A stretch of 44,193 nucleotides of DNA from Bacteroidales bacterium (GTDB lineage Bacteria > Bacteroidota > Bacteroidia > Bacteroidales > UBA3663): positions 1 through 44,193 of the forward strand of contig JAILKE010000018.1 in assembly GCA_024694125.1 (NCBI GenBank), written 5' to 3'. The first letter of the stretch is position 1. Every line of letters begins with the position of its first letter. This document shows, piece after piece, positions 34,250-44,137 of this stretch. The notes under the pieces are model-generated. The model saw nothing but the letters and a program-made list of their open reading frames with translations. It was not told the DNA's origin and ran no database searches. The translations under genes were made by a program, and so were the position numbers.

Positions 34250-35360
34250 GTTTCAATCCATGCCCCCCCTATGTGGGGAGCGACATTTAGTTTGGTGTTA
34301 GATTAAATTTGGTACAAGGTTTCAATCCACGCCCCCCTAAGTGGGGAGCGACTCTTCGAGGGCAAGGGTAAGGCCAAGGTCAGGGTTTCAATCCACGCCC
34401 CCCTAAGTGGGGAGCGACTTACCTTTATATCGCAATCAACTTTACCAAGATGTTTCAATCCACGCCCCCCTAAGTGGGGAGCGACATTATATATAGCAAG
34501 TTGTTCAGGAGAGATATGTTTCAATCCACGCCCCCCTAAGTGGGGAGCGACAAAGACTACCCCTATGCCCTCCCCTGGGATGAGTTTCAATCCACGCCCC
34601 CCTAAGTGGGGAGCGACAACTGTTCACAGTATTCAAGAACTGGAGAGTAGGTTTCAATCCACGCCCCCCTAAGTGGGGAGCGACTCTTCCTCTTTCAGCC
34701 AATACTCTGGGCATTTGACCGTTTCAATCCACGCCCCCCTAAGTGGGGAGCGACGCCGTAACGAGTGGTAGCAACAGGATTGGCTTTTGTTTCAATCCAC
34801 GCCCCCCTAAGTGGGGAGCGACAGGAGTGGCTCGAGGCTACTAAGACACACGGCGTTTCAATCCACGCCCCCCTAAGTGGGGAGCGACGTGGTACCAAGA
34901 CATTTCTACAAGATCTGAATGGTTTCAATCCACGCCCCCCTAAGTGGGGAGCGACATCCAGGCTATTGCAACCCTCATCCCGGCGCAAGTTTCAATCCAC
35001 GCCCCCCTAAGTGGGGAGCGACGGCGTCTGCCTGGTACTTGTCGCGGGCGGCGGTGTTTCAATCCACGCCCCCCTAAGTGGGGAGCGACCCAAGGCCAAG
35101 GCAGCATTGCGTGCTATGGCAAGTTTCAATCCACGCCCCCCTAAGTGGGGAGCGACCACTGGCAAGAGTGCCAGTGACTTGAGCTCCAGTTTCAATCCAC
35201 GCCCCCCTAAGTGGGGAGCGACCTCATACGATTATGACCTTGCGCTCCAAAGATTTCTTGTTTCAATCCACGCCCCCCTAAGTGGGGAGCGACTTCCACG
35301 TTTCCCTCACCCTCAGGCTGCTTGTTGTTTCAATCCACGCCCCCCTAAGTGGGGAGCGAC
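34250..35360 (-). CRISPR. Type I-C CRISPR array, 17 repeats and 16 spacers
   Basis: The 34-bp repeat, read in the transcribed (minus) sense, starts GTCGCTCCCCACTTA and ends GTGGATTGAAAC, the usual I-C ending that gives the crRNA 5' handle. Its inner part folds as GCTCCCC/GGGGGGC around ACTTA. On the plus strand repeats start at 34250, 34319, 34385, 34452, 34518, 34584, 34651, 34721, 34789, 34855, 34922, 34989, 35056, 35123, 35189, 35260 and 35327. Spacers are 32-37 bp. All repeats are identical except the one at 34250-34284, which carries substitutions and one extra C and marks the old, leader-distal end. The leader side faces cas2. Confidence 0.98.
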
Positions 35361-35568
35361 TCTATATTCGTATTGTTTTGAATATCAATTGTCAAGTATG
35401 CTAAAATCGCGAAAGTATGAAAAATAGATGTTTAATATGGAGTGTTTTAATGATAACTGGTTAATAATCAGCGATTGCGAATCTTTGGGAAATTGTGCAG
35501 TACTATAATATCGCGGAAGTAGAAAATATAGCCTATCAAAAGGATTAAAAAGTCAATTAGTATTATTG
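35361..35568 (-). promoter_or_regulatory. CRISPR leader
   Basis: The AT-rich 208 bp between the newest repeat and cas2 is the expected leader. It holds an imperfect 22-nt direct repeat, ATCGCG(A/G)AAGTA... at 35406-35427 and 35510-35531, 104 bp apart. A weak minus-strand -7 match (TACTTTCG, 35417-35410) points toward the array. Confidence 0.7.
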
Positions 35569-35862
35569 TTAAATAATAAATGTATCATTTTCGACATCCA
35601 CTATTTCTGAATTGCCAATTTGTTCCACTTTGTTCTGCCAATTATTCCCTAAGAAATAAAACCGTATGCTATCGGTATTGACATCAATAATGTCTTGCAG
35701 ACGTTTACGGAGAGATATGAATTGGGCGTTGTCTAATACGCACTCAAAAACAGAGTTCTGAACCCTGCGTCCATGATTCATACAAGCTTTAGCTACCAGA
35801 CGCAATCTTCGGCTGCCATTGTCTGAAGTTATGTTTACATCATAGGTAATTAATACCATCAT
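35569..35862 (-). CDS. cas2: CRISPR-associated endonuclease Cas2
   Basis: A 97-residue ferredoxin-fold protein starting MMVLITYDVNITSDNGSRRL, with the typical first beta strand ending in Asp (YDV) and RVQNSVFEC in the middle. It forms the adaptation complex with Cas1 that inserts new spacers at the leader end. It is the last cas gene and starts 5 bp after cas1. Confidence 0.95.
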   Translation of the reverse strand: MMVLITYDVNITSDNGSRRLRLVAKACMNHGRRVQNSVFECVLDNAQFISLRKRLQDIIDVNTDSIRFYFLGNNWQNKVEQIGNSEIVDVENDTFII

Positions 35863-35867
35863 AAGCG

Positions 35868-36890
35868 TTACTTGATTAAAAAGACAGGATAATCATCCAG
35901 GTCCTGGCGGATGTATTTTGACAGGAGTTTGGCCTGTACATAAGGTAAAAGACCAATAGGAATCTTCTCATTGAGATATGGATGAGTGAAAAGTTCCTTT
36001 TTGCGGTTTTGCCATGTAGTTAGCACGGTCTTTCGTGCGTCATCAGTCATGACTACTCCATCAGTGCCTTGTGATAGGAAATCAGTAGAAGAAATCTGTT
36101 TTCTGTTTATCAAGGAGAGTACCAGCCTGTCTCCTAAATATGCACGTAACTCTTCCATCAAATCAAGAGCCAAAGATGTCCTGCCTGGTCGGAGCGTGTG
36201 CATTAATCCGACATAAGGGTCTAACCCTACTGATTCTAATGCGGCTGTACATTCATGAGCCAATAGTGTATATACAAATGAAAGGAGAGCATTGACAGGA
36301 TCCCGGGGTGGATGTCTGTTTCTTCCGGAGAATACGAATGGATTTTTTTGAGTAATCATCAAGTGATTCAGTACCCCAAAATATACATTAGCGGCATCTC
36401 CCTCCATGCCTCTCAGTTCGTCCATATTGGATGCTTCGAGTATGTTCTTTTTGAGTACTTCGTGCCTGATAGTTGCAGCCTCAACATCTTTGTCTGGTCC
36501 ATAGTCTCGCAAGAAACGCATTAGGATATTTCTGTAGTTCTGGACTTTCCCTGCAATGAAAACACGACTTATGTTCAAACAATACGAATCGTCTTCGGAT
36601 ACTTGGTACTGTCGTTTGCGTAATAATACATTTCCCTGTACACTACCTTGAAACCTGCCGATAAAATGGCCATGAGGTGATAGGAATGTAAGTGCTACGC
36701 CATGGTCGGCACAAAGTTTCATTAGGCCAGGGCTTGCTCCCATGTACCCAAATGTTACAATGCCCTCGATGTTGATGATTGGAATGCGGAATATCTCCTG
36801 TTGGTTCAGGCTGATTACGACGTTGTCTCCGTCCTTGTATATGTATGACTCGGGAGTCGTTATGTAGAGTGTGTTAAGTAGTTTCCGCAT
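35868..36890 (-). CDS. cas1: CRISPR-associated endonuclease Cas1 (type I-C)
   Basis: A 340-residue Cas1. The N-terminal beta domain precedes the helical catalytic domain with RGMEGDAANVYF (Glu163), HTLRPGRTSLALDL (His231) and an acidic residue at about 243, the metal-binding set. It integrates spacers with Cas2, helped by Cas4. Its start overlaps the end of cas4 by 17 bp. Confidence 0.97.
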   Translation of the reverse strand: MRKLLNTLYITTPESYIYKDGDNVVISLNQQEIFRIPIINIEGIVTFGYMGASPGLMKLCADHGVALTFLSPHGHFIGRFQGSVQGNVLLRKRQYQVSEDDSYCLNISRVFIAGKVQNYRNILMRFLRDYGPDKDVEAATIRHEVLKKNILEASNMDELRGMEGDAANVYFGVLNHLMITQKNPFVFSGRNRHPPRDPVNALLSFVYTLLAHECTAALESVGLDPYVGLMHTLRPGRTSLALDLMEELRAYLGDRLVLSLINRKQISSTDFLSQGTDGVVMTDDARKTVLTTWQNRKKELFTHPYLNEKIPIGLLPYVQAKLLSKYIRQDLDDYPVFLIK

Positions 36891-37557
36891 ATAAATTATC
36901 TTTCAAATATTCTTTGACACTCTTTTTCTGAGATAAGGATGGCATACAGATATCAACAAGCGAACAATTATTACAATGTTTTTGATTGTTTGCTTTGGGT
37001 AGCATTGTTGATTTGTAAATATCGTGCATTCCTTGGGCTGCACTGTAGGTCTGTTCTCTCAATGTGGAGTCAAAAACAATGGTTTCTCTGTGTTTGGTTT
37101 CGCCATAGAATAGGGCACCTGCACCTATTGTGATGTTGTATTGCTCCTCCAGACAGATGGCTTGGGCCATTAGTTGGACTTTGTCCCTTTCGTCTGGCTT
37201 GGGTTTGCCGTGTTTGTATTCGACAGGGAATGGAGTCCAATGCCCAGGGTAGGAGGGATGCTCTATATAATCAGTAGCAGATTTGGCTGGATGTAGTTCA
37301 ACTACGTCAGAGAGTCCATATAGCCCTAACCGATAAGAAGCCAACTGAACGGAACGCAGACAGATATAGTCTCCGCATTTCTGTCGGTAGAATGGATCAT
37401 CTACATGGTCATGCATAGCAGTGCCTTCAGCTGTCAGCCTGTTATCTGCCCACTGTTGCTCCATGTGAATCAATGCCCACTGTCGAGGACAAAACACAAA
37501 GTGTTGTATCCCCGACAGCATAAGCATTTCATCGTCTGTATAGAGCTGTTGCATCAT
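36874..37557 (-). CDS. cas4: CRISPR-associated exonuclease Cas4
   Basis: A 227-residue Cas4 with a RecB-like nuclease core. Cys23 in VFCPRQW and Cys195, Cys198 and Cys204 in the C-terminal KHCNNCSLVDIC bind an iron-sulfur cluster, and Glu113 and Lys115 in VEYKHGKPK belong to the nuclease site. In type I-C it trims prespacers and sets the PAM orientation. Its ATG overlaps the cas7 stop codon by one base. Confidence 0.95.
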   Translation of the reverse strand: MMQQLYTDDEMLMLSGIQHFVFCPRQWALIHMEQQWADNRLTAEGTAMHDHVDDPFYRQKCGDYICLRSVQLASYRLGLYGLSDVVELHPAKSATDYIEHPSYPGHWTPFPVEYKHGKPKPDERDKVQLMAQAICLEEQYNITIGAGALFYGETKHRETIVFDSTLREQTYSAAQGMHDIYKSTMLPKANNQKHCNNCSLVDICMPSLSQKKSVKEYLKDNLYAETT

Positions 37558-38414
37558 TAAATCATCTGTTGGATAGTCACACCCTCTGGTTTGTTCTGTT
37601 CATCGACAGTTACACGATAGTCTCTGAATGAACGAGGCACTCCATCACAAGTCTTTTCAATCTTGACCAAATCGAAAAGTTTGTTGGCTGGCGCGTTGCC
37701 CAAGGCTGTGCTGTGATTGAAAACGATTAATCGCTGTGCACTCATCAATCCGCGGGCGGCAGAGCGGTCTATGTCAAACATATTCTTCAGTGCATCCCAG
37801 AATAGAGAGAGATCCTCCTCCGTGAAACCTGTCTGCTGGGCCAGATTGGCCGAGATGAATCCATGGCAGATATATAGTCCATAGGGAATGGTGGCCTTGC
37901 GTCCCATCGTTCTGTTGTCTCCGCTTTGCTTTTCCGCCTCTTTCTCGGTAGCAACAGCCATACGTGTGATAGAATGTTCCATCGCAACGATTGGATCTAC
38001 TGATCGTGCGAAAGTCAGTTGTATAGGTCCACGGACTTGGCCCGCATTCTTGCCAGTTGACATGACAGCACCAAAAGTGCGGATGTCATAGTACTGGCTA
38101 CACATCACTGTTCTTGCCTCTTCAACCTTTTTCTTTTCGTCGGCTTTCTTGACAGCCTCTGTTTCGTAGGCAGCGTCTATCATTGTATTGAGGATGGCTT
38201 TTTCCTTGATAAAAATGTCATAGCCTTCTGCGCAATTCTTGGCAGTCTGTACATAATTTCGTACCTTGCGCTTCAGACAAACGTCGGTGACCAGACCCAT
38301 GCCAGTTTCGGCATCTACACGTGGCAGGTTGCCTGCATCGGGATCTCCATTGGGGTTGCCGTCCTGTACATCAAAGATGTAAACGAAGTCGATTCTGTTC
38401 TTAATTTCAGACAT
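37557..38414 (-). CDS. cas7: Cas7 (Csd2), type I-C Cascade backbone
   Basis: A 285-residue Csd2-type Cas7. It starts [32 protein letters not shown], here with the conserved GNPNGDPD turn at about 18-25, and has [17 protein letters not shown] in the middle. It forms the filament along the crRNA. It lies 23 bp after cas8c. Confidence 0.96.
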   Translation of the reverse strand: MSEIKNRIDFVYIFDVQDGNPNGDPDAGNLPRVDAETGMGLVTDVCLKRKVRNYVQTAKNCAEGYDIFIKEKAILNTMIDAAYETEAVKKADEKKKVEEARTVMCSQYYDIRTFGAVMSTGKNAGQVRGPIQLTFARSVDPIVAMEHSITRMAVATEKEAEKQSGDNRTMGRKATIPYGLYICHGFISANLAQQTGFTEEDLSLFWDALKNMFDIDRSAARGLMSAQRLIVFNHSTALGNAPANKLFDLVKIEKTCDGVPRSFRDYRVTVDEQNKPEGVTIQQMI

Positions 38415-38437
38415 AATGATATGATATTTAGTGATTA

Positions 38438-40162
38438 TTATTGTTCGTTATTGTTCTCTTCCTTCTTGTCGAAAAAGGACTGGCGCTGATGGTAGTAGCC
38501 GATGAAGAATCTGCCTTGATCCTGCAAGTCCAGTTGTGGCCGGAATCCGTCTGCATCGATCTTGCTCATGATTTCCTGCTTGAGCTTCTCAAAAAAGATT
38601 TTTCTACCTTCAGAATTAAGTTTCTCTGAGTGGTGGTTGGAGAGATTAAGGATGGTAGAAAAGACTGCAGCTGGGGTTGTGCTGGCTGAATTCATGTAGC
38701 GTTCGCGGATAGTGTGCTGATTGTTTGCTTCTTCTTGAATCTTTTCAAGTACAGCAAATAGGCGTCCGCATAGGTAGCCTTGATTTTCGTTGTTGTAATC
38801 TAACATAGGTTGTATCTTTTTGTGGTTATTGTTTAATCTATTGAGATACGCTTTGAGTATGGCGGCTCGGGAAATGGAAATTGGGTTCCTGTCTTTGTCT
38901 CCGGATTCTGCTCTTATGCGGCGAATGCATGAAGCAAATAATGTCTGAGGGTAAGGCAGTCCTTGGAATATGCTTTTAACCAAAGCATCGGGCAGATTGG
39001 GCGTAGCTTCGGATGATTTTCCACCTAAAGTAACAGCGCTCAATAAGTTGCGTAGAGACATGTATGGCTTTGGTTCTTTTCGAGTGTCTATTATTGTCAT
39101 GTCATCGAAGTGTCGGCATATAGTGCCTGCGAATTCTTTAAGAGGAATCTCTGCCCAATAGACTACGGCGATGCGGGCTGAATTGGGAGCTAAACCTAAT
39201 ATAAAGAATTTGTCTTCGACAGCGGTTCGTATCTGTCCTTTGTAGATAGACTCAAAGACCTTACGTACGGACTCAATATTGGAATTCGGGTTGCTTTCAT
39301 TTTCTTGAAACGAAAACATGCTGAAGAGACTGCTTTCGGCTGCTTGTCCAGCATCGTCTTTTTTTGAAGCCCAGAATACGAATGTCCTTGTGCCAATTAA
39401 GAATTTGTTGCGAGATTTGGATTCAAGTAGATGATTGAGTGCTGTGGTATATGCAAATTCTGATTCGGCACTGATGGGAGCATTGAAACCTTTAGATTTG
39501 CCATATGAATCATACCCTGAACTAACTTGGAAAGAAACCAGTTTGGCGGTGGCCTGACTTCCTGCTATCATAGTGGCAGTAGTGGTCTCTACCGAGGTTC
39601 CGTGTTTGCCAGATATTAAACAAATATCGGAGCCTGAAGACTCTTCCATATTGTCTGTTATCAAATCTTTTTTAGATGCAACTATGGTCGTATCCCCCTC
39701 GATGAGAAACGAAAACGTTGAAAACTTTTTGTTTAGGTTTTTAGTTATGTCGTCCCAAAGCGGATCTTCTTGCATCCTTGCATGTAATGATGCTATGTCA
39801 TTCTGATAGAATTGATGTACCGCTTTTATATCTTCGTTATTAGGGTGCGCGCCATATATTTCCTCTATCTTGGTTTTGAATGTCTCAAATTGCGGTTGCG
39901 CATTTCCCTTGTCGGAATATCCAAAAACATAGCCACTGTTGTCATACAAATAATTGGCCGCAAGGGCGCTGGTCCTGCCAATATGTTTCTTGACAAGGAA
40001 CTGCTGGGCTTGTTTCTTGTCGATTCTTCTGTCTTCGAACCGGACGAAATTGCCCTCTCTGTCGATGACAATCAGAAATGCAATCTCCTTCAGTTCCATT
40101 CCGAAGAGTGGAAGCTGGTCTTGACTCCTTTGATAGTAGTCGTATAGAGCTTTAAGTATCAT
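38438..40162 (-). CDS. cas8c: Cas8c (Csd1), type I-C large subunit
   Basis: A 574-residue Csd1-type large subunit that reads the PAM and starts R-loop formation. It begins [15 protein letters not shown], usual for Csd1, and has the family stretch [12 protein letters not shown] near the middle. It is close to the usual family length. In type I-C an internal start near its 3' end can yield a Cas11-like small subunit; candidate in-frame ATGs exist here (for example MLDYNNEN and MNSASTT), but none is proven. It overlaps cas5 by four bases (ATGA). Confidence 0.95.
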   Translation of the reverse strand: MILKALYDYYQRSQDQLPLFGMELKEIAFLIVIDREGNFVRFEDRRIDKKQAQQFLVKKHIGRTSALAANYLYDNSGYVFGYSDKGNAQPQFETFKTKIEEIYGAHPNNEDIKAVHQFYQNDIASLHARMQEDPLWDDITKNLNKKFSTFSFLIEGDTTIVASKKDLITDNMEESSGSDICLISGKHGTSVETTTATMIAGSQATAKLVSFQVSSGYDSYGKSKGFNAPISAESEFAYTTALNHLLESKSRNKFLIGTRTFVFWASKKDDAGQAAESSLFSMFSFQENESNPNSNIESVRKVFESIYKGQIRTAVEDKFFILGLAPNSARIAVVYWAEIPLKEFAGTICRHFDDMTIIDTRKEPKPYMSLRNLLSAVTLGGKSSEATPNLPDALVKSIFQGLPYPQTLFASCIRRIRAESGDKDRNPISISRAAILKAYLNRLNNNHKKIQPMLDYNNENQGYLCGRLFAVLEKIQEEANNQHTIRERYMNSASTTPAAVFSTILNLSNHHSEKLNSEGRKIFFEKLKQEIMSKIDADGFRPQLDLQDQGRFFIGYYHQRQSFFDKKEENNNEQ

Positions 40163-40845
40163 CTTAGTATCTCCTCGCTGTCTTTAGGTGGAACAATAAT
40201 AATGCCATTCTCCATTTGAGCTCTGTAGAACATGGCAGGTGGATTCTTTAGGTTGGCTTCGAAATCCATATCATATAACATTATGCCGAGGTCGCGACTC
40301 TCCTGGATGGGAGCTTCCAATGCTTCTTTTTCGGGTTTGACCAGTCTGAATGATGCTGCACATTCTCTCGTGCCCAGGTAGGGTTGATTGAAGCACTGCC
40401 CATTTCCTGCACGGCGCTCGAACATAGCGTTGTACTTGCCAGGGTTCTCGTCATTGTGCTCTATGTCTGCAAATAGGTCAAGGTCTTCGGTTTTTCTCTT
40501 CGCTTTTGGAATGAATTGTAATAGTGCATGTATGCGATAGCGGACATCGCGTAGCATCAGTGTGTTCTTCTGCTGTCGCTTTTCCTCTATGTATATTGGT
40601 GTTTTGCTCGCTACGGCACCGACTTCATTGCGGCGAATGGATGTCCATCGTATTTCATTGAGAACCTCTATCTTGGTTACCTGCCAATGTATGGCGGGTT
40701 TCCAGAAAATAGATTCAAAGATAGCACGGGCCGCTGAGGGTGTGATAACGTCGTAGCTGACTCGTTCTACTTTTAATTCTGGACGTGTGAAGCATGCTAT
40801 GGGCCCCCACACCTCTAAACAAAATTCCTTGTCGAAATATTCCAT
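40159..40845 (-). CDS. cas5: Cas5c (Csd5), pre-crRNA processing endonuclease
   Basis: A 228-residue Cas5d/c-type protein starting MEYFDKEFCLEVWGPIACFTRPELKVERVSYD, of which FTRPELKVERVSYDVITP holds the usual core. PSAARAIFESIFW follows at about 31-43. In type I-C it replaces Cas6 and cuts the repeats in the crRNA precursor, consistent with no cas6 being present. It lies 31 bp after cas3. Confidence 0.95.
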   Translation of the reverse strand: MEYFDKEFCLEVWGPIACFTRPELKVERVSYDVITPSAARAIFESIFWKPAIHWQVTKIEVLNEIRWTSIRRNEVGAVASKTPIYIEEKRQQKNTLMLRDVRYRIHALLQFIPKAKRKTEDLDLFADIEHNDENPGKYNAMFERRAGNGQCFNQPYLGTRECAASFRLVKPEKEALEAPIQESRDLGIMLYDMDFEANLKNPPAMFYRAQMENGIIIVPPKDSEEILR

Positions 40846-40876
40846 ATTTTGTATGTTGTATAATTGTCTATGATTT

Positions 40877-43051
40877 TTATATGATGAAAGTTTCTTCCAA
40901 CCACTGGTTTTCGGAAGTAAGTCCTGTGTCGGATTTGTAAAACTTGGAATTCGAGACTATGTAGATGCTTTCGTACAGGACCTCGATGGCTCCTGCTTCT
41001 CTCAATTTGTCAAAATCAGTATGGCGAATATTTACGCTGTACTGAGCTAATTGCTTCATCAGCGAATAGGTAGGATAGTTGTCCCTAAGCTCTTCTACCA
41101 AAGACATGCTGTCGCCCCAGTTGATAATGACGGAGTCAGTATTGTCATCTATCAAATGAAATTCTTCAGCAGCCTTTTCAAACTCGCATTTAGGTTTGTA
41201 CAAGAGCTCTTTTATCTTGTGTTTGTCAAAATTGTCTATTCTGCTATGTAACTGTTTGAAGTATTTCTTCATGGCATCGGGAGCAAACCAGTCAGGTTGT
41301 TGCCCAATGCTTAGTCTTGCATTGTTGGTCTGCTGTAAGAAGCCACGAGGTAGGGTATGCTCTCCGTTCAGGCTGAATACATAGGTGGGGCTTACCCCCA
41401 ATTTGCCCTCGCGATTGCATCTGCCTGCTGCCTGTAGTATTGAGTCCAGTCCAGCCTCTTGTCTATATACGACAGGAAAATCTATATCTACTCCTGCCTC
41501 TATCAGCTGGGTAGCAATGACTCGTATAGGCGATGCCACGTCGCTTTTCAACAATTCTTTGGTTCGGTGTATTGTTGCCGATATGTGGGCTGGGCACATC
41601 ATTCGAGACAGATGCAGGCATATGCCCTCTTGTGGTAGTCGGTCATATAGTTCTTTGGCATCTCTACGGGTATTGACTATACATAAGACCCTATTGTGAC
41701 AAGCCAGCTTTTTCGCTATTTCATCGTAGGTGTTTGCATCCTTGATAAATTGCAGTTCAACTCGGCGAAGTCGGTCGTGCAGTTTTGCTTCTTGCGGAAT
41801 TATTTCATGGACCGATGATAGTGCGTCGAAACTTGCAAATGAATTTGTCCCCTCAATCCTGCCGCTCAATATGGGTTGGCTTGCTGTAGTGAACAATGTC
41901 GATACATGGAATATTCGTTGTAGTGTGTCAAGAGTATTGACGATAGGCATGTAAAACTCCAGCGGTAAGGTTTGAACTTCGTCCAGGATGATGATGCTGT
42001 TCACGATATTGTGCAGTTTGCGACAGTCGGATCTCTTGTTGCTGAACAGGGATTCGAACAACTGAACATTGGTCGTGACTATAATGGGATAGTCCCAATT
42101 CTCGGCAGCCAGTTGTAATCGCTCACTCAAAATGGGGTCTTCTATCCCATCTGGATTGATGTTGGAATGATGTTCCAGTACGTTGTCCGTTCCAAAGATA
42201 GCCTTCAATGTCGCCGCTGTCTGGACTATAATGCTTGTGTATGGTATAGCAATAATGATGCGAGTCTGCCCATTGCTTACGGCATGATGTAATGCCCATA
42301 GTACAGAGGAGAGCGTCTTCCCACCACCTGTCGGTACTGTGAGACTGTAGAACCCGGGCCGATTATGACTCTCTTCTATGCAGCGTTGTTGGACATAACT
42401 CCGGATAGCATTGACCTCGGTCTGTGGCGCATTGGCTTGTAGATCGTGTAGGTGTTTCTGCAACAAGTCCAATAATTGGGCCATCGTCGTTCGATTGCCT
42501 CTAAGCTTGGCTTGTTCTGGATTCACAAACCCCTCCGTATCCAAACTGTCTGCATCGACCAGACAGGAAAACATCATCCTGATGACATGGTGTAGGTCAT
42601 GCTGCTTATAATGCGCTCCTGTGAGTGTTATTCCATGTTGGTCCTTGATGGGTGTTATGTCATCAGGTATCGCTTGTTTGATAATCCCTTCGTAGTCACA
42701 ATAGTCGTATAGACCTCTATGATGTCCTGCAATAGGCTGCCCGATCAATGGAGCAATCTGAGGAAATAATTGCTTTGCCATACATGCACCTACATAGGCA
42801 TGCGGAACTTTTTCTGCTTTCTCTTGGCTTAGTCCTGTTTCGTAGCGGATGTACCTTTGCCATTGAGGCTGTTCTTTGCCTTTGTCGTGTAGCAACCCCA
42901 TGAGGTAGGCAACAGTATTCATTCCAAACGGTTCGGCAAATTGGCTGCATAGATGTGCAACACCTTCGGCATGGACTTGGGTTGTCTGTATTTCATGGCC
43001 TTTGGTGTCGTCTGTCTTTACATGTGATATTATAAGGTCGTCTTCGAGCAT
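40877..43051 (-). CDS. cas3: Cas3 helicase-nuclease (type I-C)
   Basis: A 724-residue Cas3 with an N-terminal HD nuclease domain (LLHDKGK, His55-Asp56; further His at 109-111) and a superfamily 2 helicase. The helicase shows Walker A TGGGKT with Lys246, DEVQ (357-360), TTASQP in place of the usual SAT motif, and QAAGRCNREGK. It degrades DNA marked by Cascade. It is first in the operon, with a -7 box TATATTTG at 43109-43102 upstream. Base composition of the cas block is more AT-rich than the housekeeping genes, which fits acquisition by transfer. Confidence 0.97.
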   Translation of the reverse strand: MLEDDLIISHVKTDDTKGHEIQTTQVHAEGVAHLCSQFAEPFGMNTVAYLMGLLHDKGKEQPQWQRYIRYETGLSQEKAEKVPHAYVGACMAKQLFPQIAPLIGQPIAGHHRGLYDYCDYEGIIKQAIPDDITPIKDQHGITLTGAHYKQHDLHHVIRMMFSCLVDADSLDTEGFVNPEQAKLRGNRTTMAQLLDLLQKHLHDLQANAPQTEVNAIRSYVQQRCIEESHNRPGFYSLTVPTGGGKTLSSVLWALHHAVSNGQTRIIIAIPYTSIIVQTAATLKAIFGTDNVLEHHSNINPDGIEDPILSERLQLAAENWDYPIIVTTNVQLFESLFSNKRSDCRKLHNIVNSIIILDEVQTLPLEFYMPIVNTLDTLQRIFHVSTLFTTASQPILSGRIEGTNSFASFDALSSVHEIIPQEAKLHDRLRRVELQFIKDANTYDEIAKKLACHNRVLCIVNTRRDAKELYDRLPQEGICLHLSRMMCPAHISATIHRTKELLKSDVASPIRVIATQLIEAGVDIDFPVVYRQEAGLDSILQAAGRCNREGKLGVSPTYVFSLNGEHTLPRGFLQQTNNARLSIGQQPDWFAPDAMKKYFKQLHSRIDNFDKHKIKELLYKPKCEFEKAAEEFHLIDDNTDSVIINWGDSMSLVEELRDNYPTYSLMKQLAQYSVNIRHTDFDKLREAGAIEVLYESIYIVSNSKFYKSDTGLTSENQWLEETFII

Positions 43052-43101
43052 GTATGACTGTTTCTTTTTTGTGAAAAGTTCTTCGGAGCGTTCCGACGTT
43101 G

Positions 43102-43109
43102 CAAATATA
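43102..43109 (-). promoter_or_regulatory. -7 box of the cas operon promoter
   Basis: TATATTTG on the minus strand, about 50 bp before the cas3 ATG. No good -33 is found at the usual distance, so the promoter may be weak or need an activator. Confidence 0.5.
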
Positions 43110-43315
43110 GTGATTTTTTTATATCAATCCCCATAATAGCTTGATTTTTTTCAAAAAATATTCATATTTGAGCTGTTCCGTCTCTTTCTTCTCGCGTATA
43201 TTATTATATGTGTGGTGCTTTTGTTGCCGGTAGAATGCCGTATTTATCATATAGCCCACGGCAGGGGATGGGATCGCGATCGAAGTGCGGTTATTGTACG
43301 ATTCGGTAGGGATGA

Positions 43316-43359
43316 CCAATCGCGCACCAATCGCATTCCAATCGCACACCAATCGCACT
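43316..43359 (+). repeat. 11-bp CCAATCGCACA tandem repeat
   Basis: Four units of CCAATCGC(G/A)(C/T)(A/T) stand in exact 11-bp phase, about one helical turn. They lie in the 1.0-kb gene-free stretch 43052-44055. Confidence 0.85.
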
Positions 43360-43454
43360 ATGAGAGAAACTTCGAGCAATGCACTTCTTGTAAATTCTCG
43401 CTTCGCTCGTGTTGGCCCAGCTTATTGGATAGAAAGCAGACGGAACAAAATAAA

Positions 43455-43797
43455 GGAACGCAGATCGAACAGATAGAACAAGATAGGAACGGGTTTTTAA
43501 GGAACACCGAATTGAACGAATTAATACTAACATATTCATTTTGTCCGTGTTCATTAAAAGAATTAAACGAATTTGGAACGAACTATTTACTCGCAGGTGA
43601 AGAGGAACGCAGATTTAACCGATTGAACAAGATGGGAACGGATTTTTAAGGAACACCGAATTGAACGAATTAATACTAACATATTCATTTTGTCCGTGTT
43701 CATTAAAAGAATTAAACGAATTTGGAACGAACTATTTACTCGCAGTTGTAGAGTAATGCAGATTGAACAGGTAGAACAAGATAGGAACGGATTTTTC
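43455..43797 (+). repeat. 149-bp tandem duplication upstream of the tRNA genes
   Basis: 43455-43596 and 43604-43745 are nearly identical (GGAACGCAGAT ... TTTACTCGCAG) with period 149 bp. A third, partial unit (GCAGATTGAACAGGTAGAAC...) runs to about 43797. No coding sense is apparent. Confidence 0.9.
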
Positions 43798-43869
43798 GTT
43801 TTCGTTATCGTTATCGTACGAAGTTTGTTATCGTTTTCGTACGAAGTTTCTTTCGTTATTGTGCGAAGC
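43792..43869 (-). repeat. CTTCGTACGA repeat, copy 3, inverted, right flank of the CRISPR-Cas locus
   Basis: TTTTCGTTATCGTTATCGTA then CGAAGTTTG and a second GTACGAAG motif: the reverse complement of the repeat at 30621-30692 and 34101-34151. It lies about 740 bp upstream of cas3 and about 190 bp before the tRNA pair. Confidence 0.85.
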
Positions 43870-43981
43870 GGAAAACAGGGAAATAGGGCATGGAAATGAG
43901 CGTGGATGTAATGCGTGGATAGCAAAAATGGCGGTTTGGAGCGGTTAAAACAAGTGCGGAAGTGATTTTTTGAGAAATAAA

Positions 43982-44013
43982 TTTGGAAGGGTGGAGGAAA
44001 AGCCCTATCTTTG
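43982..44013 (+). promoter_or_regulatory. Promoter of the tRNA operon
   Basis: -33 TTTG (43982-43985), 20 bp, -7 TATCTTTG (44006-44013), 42 bp before tRNA-Asn. Confidence 0.85.
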
Positions 44014-44055
44014 CACCCGCTAAAGAACAGCACGACTGTCTAAAGCAAGATTCGA

Positions 44056-44129
44056 GCTCCAATAGCTCAGTTGGTTAGAGCACATGACTGTTAATCATGG
44101 GGTCGTTGGTTCAAGCCCATCTTGGAGCG
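44056..44129 (+). tRNA. tRNA-Asn (GTT)
   Basis: The acceptor arms GCTCCAA and TTGGAGC pair fully. The D stem GCTC/GAGC and anticodon stem CATGA/TCATG enclose loop CTGTTAA with anticodon GTT. The T arm GTTGG/CCATC has one mismatch. CCA is not encoded. Confidence 0.93.
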
Positions 44130-44137
44130 CAAGGCTT

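Noticed and set aside
34285-35326. Self-targeting spacers matching genes in this window
   Set aside because: Reading the 16 spacers against the genes by eye gave no clear match; a full sequence search would be needed to decide.
34303-35427. Open frames of 60-138 codons across the CRISPR array with repeated VAPHLGGRGLK-like text
   Set aside because: They are translations of the CRISPR repeats and spacers and carry no separate coding signal.
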